Of a stretch of 18,994 nt of DNA, positions 16,824-18,994 are shown in pieces (position 1 is the stretch's first letter; every line of letters starts with the position of its first letter). This stretch comes from Clostridia bacterium (lineage in GTDB: Bacteria > Bacillota_A > Clostridia > Oscillospirales > Acutalibacteraceae). Below the pieces are notes generated by a model. It was given only the letters and a program-made list of their open reading frames with translations. It had not been told where the DNA came from and did not search any database. The translations under genes were made by a program, and so were the position numbers. Location: contig JAFYUD010000001.1 of assembly GCA_017549665.1 (NCBI GenBank), positions 1-18,994 on the forward strand, given 5' to 3'.

Positions 16824-18221
16824 ATGGGACTTATTAAAGCCGGTATAGGCGCAATAGGCGGCGTTCTTGCCGATCAGTGGAAAGAGTTTTTTACCTGCGA
16901 TTCACTTGACAATGAAACTCTTGTAGTAAAAGGAAGAAAGAGTGTAGGTTCACGTTCATCAAACACAAAGGGTCACGATAACGTGATTTCAAACGGTTCA
17001 GGTATTGTTGTCAATGAAGGTCAGTGTATGATTATTGTTGATAACGGTAAAATTGTTGAATTTTGTGCAGAAGCAGGCGAATTCACTTACGATACATCAT
17101 CAGAGCCAAGCCTTTTCACAGGTAAGCTCGGTGAAAGCCTGAAAGAAACATTCAAAACAATAGGTAAGAGATTTACACACGGCGGTGATGCAGGTAAGGA
17201 CCAGAGAGTTTATTACTTCAACACAAAGAACATAATGAACAACCTCTTCGGCACACAGACTCCCATTCCCTTCAGAGTTATGATTGACCAGGCAAGAGGA
17301 ATTGACTATGATGCAACAATCCGTTGTAACGGTACATACATTTTCAAGATTTCTGACCCGCTTCTTTTCTATTCGGCAATCAGCGGTAACGTGGCAGATG
17401 AATACAGAACGGAAGAAATCACACCTCAGCTCAAATCAGACTTCCTCAAGGCTCTTCTTCCCGCATTCGGTAAGATTTCAGAGCTCGGTATCAGATACAG
17501 TGCTGTTCCTGCTCACACAGCAGAGCTTTATGAAGCAATCAATGCAGTTCTTGCTCCCAACTGGGGTGCAATCAAGGGGCTTCAGCTTGTTGATGTTTCA
17601 ATCAACTCAATCTCAATGCCCAAGGAAGACGAAGACGAAATTCAGCAGCTCAAGAGAACAGTAATTATGACAGACCCGTCAATGGGTGCGAGCTATCAGC
17701 TTACACACAATGCCGAAGCACAGAAAATTGCAGCAGGCAACACAGCAGGCGCAATGACAGGCTTTATGGGTATGGGTATGGCAGGCGGAATGATGAATAA
17801 CAATCAGGTGCAGAATCTTTATCAGATGGGTATGCAGCAACAGCAGATGCAGCAGCCACAGGCACCGGCAAACGGTTGGAAATGCTCATGCGGTACTGTA
17901 AATCAGGGCAACTTCTGCAACAACTGCGGCAGCAAGAAACCTGCACCCGCAGGTAGTTGGACATGCACATGCGGTGCTGTAAATCAGGGTAATTTCTGTC
18001 AGTCATGCGGAGCAAAGAAACCTGCTCCCGCAGACAGCTGGACTTGTTCATGCGGTGCATCAAATCAGGGTAAATTCTGTCAGTCATGCGGTTCACCCAA
18101 GCCCGCAGGCGCACATGTTTATAAGTGTGACAAATGCGGATGGCAGCCCGCTGATCCCTCACAGATGTCGAAATTCTGTCCACAGTGCGGTGATGTTTTT
18201 GATAAAAATGATGCTCAGTAA
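16824..18221 (+). CDS. SPFH-domain protein with C-terminal tandem zinc ribbons
   Basis: The 465-residue protein resembles the SPFH/"virion core-like" family (Bacillus subtilis YdjI type), linked in Bacillus to membrane-stress gene sets. The N-terminal segment (1-15) is glycine-rich and hydrophobic, a possible membrane-associating stretch. Residues ~40-290 form the SPFH-like region, containing IDQARGIDYDATIRCNGTY and ISMPKEDEDE. A Met/Gln/Gly-rich linker (315-350) follows. Then come three exact 27-residue units at W352, W379 and W406, each with a CxCG...FCxxCG pattern, and a fourth different ribbon at C435/C438 and C452/C455. The RBS AAAGGAG precedes ATG 16824. It lies 21 bases before a DUF4428 gene, so the two are probably one operon. 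Confidence 0.82.
   Translation: MGLIKAGIGAIGGVLADQWKEFFTCDSLDNETLVVKGRKSVGSRSSNTKGHDNVISNGSGIVVNEGQCMIIVDNGKIVEFCAEAGEFTYDTSSEPSLFTGKLGESLKETFKTIGKRFTHGGDAGKDQRVYYFNTKNIMNNLFGTQTPIPFRVMIDQARGIDYDATIRCNGTYIFKISDPLLFYSAISGNVADEYRTEEITPQLKSDFLKALLPAFGKISELGIRYSAVPAHTAELYEAINAVLAPNWGAIKGLQLVDVSINSISMPKEDEDEIQQLKRTVIMTDPSMGASYQLTHNAEAQKIAAGNTAGAMTGFMGMGMAGGMMNNNQVQNLYQMGMQQQQMQQPQAPANGWKCSCGTVNQGNFCNNCGSKKPAPAGSWTCTCGAVNQGNFCQSCGAKKPAPADSWTCSCGASNQGKFCQSCGSPKPAGAHVYKCDKCGWQPADPSQMSKFCPQCGDVFDKNDAQ
17877..18119 (+). repeat. Three 81-bp zinc-ribbon coding repeats
   Basis: The units start at 17877, 17958 and 18039, exactly 81 bases apart, each encoding W-x-C-x-CG-x-x-NQG-x-FC-x-x-CG. Copies differ mostly at synonymous or linker positions. 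The exact spacing suggests tandem duplication of a single ribbon. Confidence 0.85.
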
Positions 18222-18242
18222 TTAAATAAAGGAGAATTTATA

Positions 18243-18994
18243 ATGGGACTTTTTGATAAAAAATTCTGCGATATCTGCGGAGAAAAAATTGGACTTTTAG
18301 GAAACAGAAAGCTTGAAGACGGCAATATGTGTAAGGATTGCGCCAAGCTTCTTTCTCCTCTTTTCAGTGAAAGAAGACACTCTACTCTTGCTGAAATCAA
18401 ACAGCAGCTTGCATACAGAGAACAGAATAAGCAGGTTCTTGCTTCTTTTGTTCCTACTGATACATTCGGCGATTATACAAAGCTTTATATTGACAGAGCA
18501 AAGGGACGTTTTCTTGTTTCTTCTTATAATCCCGGTTCATGGTCAGATGAAAACCCCGATGTGCAGTTATTCTCAAGTGTAACAGGTTTGAAGCTTGATA
18601 TCGATGAAGATAAAGAAGAACTGTTTTATGACAATGCACAGGGTGAAAGTGTCAGCTACACACCACCAAGATATAACTACTATTACAACTTTGATCTTGT
18701 ATTCAACGTAAATAATCCTTATTTTGATGAATTTTCAGTACGTCTCAATTCTTCAAGGATTGAAGGCTTTAATTCTTCTGAGTATATCCGTTGTCAGCAG
18801 ACTGCAAATGAGATTATGAACATAATAAGACCGGGAAGTGCTCCGGCAGTGAATGCACAGCAGGGCGGATATGCACCACAGCAGAATCCTTATGCACAGC
18901 AGGGCGGATTTGTACCACAGCAGAATCCTTATGCACAGCAGGGCGGATATGCACCACAGCAGAATCCTTATGCACAGCAGGGCGGATATGCACC
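18243..18994 (+). CDS. DUF4428-domain protein, 3' end outside window
   Basis: This protein starts at ATG 18243 with GGAG eight to eleven bases upstream and remains open to the end of the window (250 residues visible). The N-terminus matches the DUF4428 zinc-binding domain: C9/C12 (FCDICGEK) and C30/C33 (MCKDCAK), with a GLLGNRKLEDGN connector. A middle domain of about residues 70-195 has mixed strands and the SVSYTPPRYNYYYNF segment. It ends in a Gln/Pro/Tyr/Gly repeat tail that continues past the window. The function of the family is unknown. Gene order places it with the SPFH/zinc-ribbon protein. Confidence 0.85.
   Translation, partial: MGLFDKKFCDICGEKIGLLGNRKLEDGNMCKDCAKLLSPLFSERRHSTLAEIKQQLAYREQNKQVLASFVPTDTFGDYTKLYIDRAKGRFLVSSYNPGSWSDENPDVQLFSSVTGLKLDIDEDKEELFYDNAQGESVSYTPPRYNYYYNFDLVFNVNNPYFDEFSVRLNSSRIEGFNSSEYIRCQQTANEIMNIIRPGSAPAVNAQQGGYAPQQNPYAQQGGFVPQQNPYAQQGGYAPQQNPYAQQGGYA
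18855..18994 (+). repeat. 39-bp tandem repeats in the DUF4428 gene tail
   Basis: Units start at 18855, 18894, 18933 and 18972 (the last cut by the window), each encoding AQQGGYAPQQNPY or a near variant (FVPQQ in unit 2). The near identity of the units marks slippage-prone DNA. The encoded tail is low-complexity and probably disordered. Confidence 0.9.

Noticed and set aside
17764..18183. 139-codon minus-strand open frame opposite the zinc ribbons
   Set aside because: Its repeats mirror the 81-bp repeats of the SPFH gene on the other strand; no independent evidence of coding.

Overview
The window looks like chromosome from an anaerobic, Gram-positive Clostridia member, most plausibly a Ruminococcus-like Oscillospiraceae gut bacterium. 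The reasons are strong AGGAGG-type ribosome-binding sites, moderately low GC, a SpoIIID sporulation regulator, a secreted protein ending in a type I dockerin (cellulosome module), and DUF4428 and SPFH/zinc-ribbon proteins of a kind common in this group. This assignment is inferred from gene content; no rRNA or tRNA gene is present.

Bases 1-9224 (+ strand) form a compact branched-chain amino acid cluster. It runs leuA (5' end outside the window), leuC, leuD, leuB, then a clear sigma-A type promoter, then ilvB, ilvN, ilvC, a hairpin with a short T-tract, and ilvD. Together these genes encode the shared acetolactate-to-ketoacid steps for valine, isoleucine and leucine, plus the leucine-specific isopropylmalate branch. 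Two genes follow closely on the same strand: a DUF815-type AAA+ ATPase and an L-fucose/L-arabinose isomerase-family protein of unknown substrate.

Bases 11917-12423 hold a compact regulatory arrangement around a spoIIID-like gene. A strong terminator hairpin ends the upstream operon, and its right arm contains the ribosome-binding site of spoIIID. A sigma-E-like promoter is embedded in the left side of the hairpin, so a transcript starting there would lack the left arm. A bidirectional terminator separates spoIIID from a convergent two-gene operon.

That operon (12424-13636, minus strand) encodes a small XRE-family repressor-like protein and a multi-pass membrane protein with a cytoplasmic LuxR-type DNA-binding domain. 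It is driven by a good promoter overlapped by 10-bp phased repeats. The divergent intergenic region also carries a GTAGCCCT direct/inverted repeat that can fold in two exclusive ways.

Bases 13876-18994 (+ strand) hold four successive genes whose products all carry Cys-rich, zinc-ribbon-like elements. They are a small zinc-ribbon protein, translationally coupled to a secreted dockerin protein built of tandem beta-rich repeats; an SPFH-domain protein with three exact 27-residue zinc-ribbon units plus a fourth; and a DUF4428 protein with a repetitive Gln/Pro/Tyr/Gly tail cut off by the window end.
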